This document shows positions 62,764 to 64,000 of a stretch of DNA of 64,000 bases, in pieces. This DNA is from Granulicella sp. L46 (lineage in GTDB: Bacteria; Acidobacteriota; Terriglobia; Terriglobales; Acidobacteriaceae): contig NZ_LMUT01000003.1 of assembly GCF_009765785.1 (NCBI RefSeq), forward strand, positions 29,199-93,198, written 5' to 3'. Every line of letters starts with the position of its first letter. The first letter of the stretch is position 1. The notes beneath the pieces are model-generated. The model did no database searches and was not told where the DNA came from. It saw only the letters and a list, made by a program, of their open reading frames with translations. The position numbers and the translations under genes are program-made.

Positions 62764-64000
<1,237 letters not shown>

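Overview
The window looks like ordinary chromosome of an Acidobacteriota soil bacterium, most likely class Terriglobia, family Acidobacteriaceae. This is an inference, not a database match. It rests on high GC, short intergenic repeats of the 'TTCGCT..CGGTCGAGATGACGG' kind known from these genomes, a bacillithiol gene (bshC), an ABC-F gene of Uup type, a ScsB-like DsbD, and many small conserved hypothetical proteins. No rRNA, CRISPR array, prophage, transposase or plasmid module was seen. About 55 protein genes and one tRNA-like gene are supported.

Layout. 0-5 kb: a partial secreted protein, a BLUF blue-light sensor, a TlyA-type rRNA methyltransferase carrying an unusual in-frame insert, a hot-dog thioesterase, and an ECF sigma / RskA-like anti-sigma pair. 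5-15 kb: a beta-propeller lipoprotein, a CoA-binding protein, DsbD plus a redoxin, rarA with an SPOUT methyltransferase, a TsaC-like enzyme, a YdcF protein and a membrane-linked methyltransferase. 15-25 kb: lnt-prfB, where prfB keeps a programmed +1 frameshift; a small basic DNA-binding-like protein; bactofilin plus methyltransferase; a mazG / GNAT / enolase-superfamily racemase operon; uvrC. 25-35 kb: a GT39-like membrane glycosyltransferase, amino-acid permease, rsmA, ruvC, an amidase / GerMN / murI wall operon, EVE protein, fabI, DinB-like protein and amidohydrolase. 35-48 kb: uup, small membrane and zinc-ribbon proteins, bshC, NUDIX, cold-shock protein with a structured leader, polX, thiO and citrate synthase. 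48-53 kb: phosphoketolase, acetate kinase and alcohol dehydrogenase. 53-60 kb: a sugar-acid locus (ACS-type MFS transporter, SDR dehydrogenase, glycoside hydrolase, KdgK-like kinase, LacI-family regulator) and a DUF362 protein. 60-64 kb: an irregular tRNA-Glu-like gene, a TonB-C-terminal protein, and the end of the ATP synthase operon (atpD partial, atpC).

How genes work together. Xfp makes acetyl phosphate from sugar phosphates and AckA turns it into acetate plus ATP. The MFS, SDR and KdgK genes fit uptake and conversion of hexuronate or ketogluconate to 2-keto-3-deoxy-6-phosphogluconate. The racemase and GNAT genes fit D-amino acid conversion through N-succinyl intermediates. Amidase, GerMN protein and MurI serve the peptidoglycan layer.

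On the large scale, the + strand is G-rich up to about 43 kb and C-rich after about 47 kb whatever the gene orientation. This is the pattern expected around a replication terminus or an inversion boundary. The most unusual local items are the irregular tRNA, the hairpin-bearing insert in tlyA, the structured csp leader, and the repeat clusters upstream of the BLUF, sigma and LacI genes.
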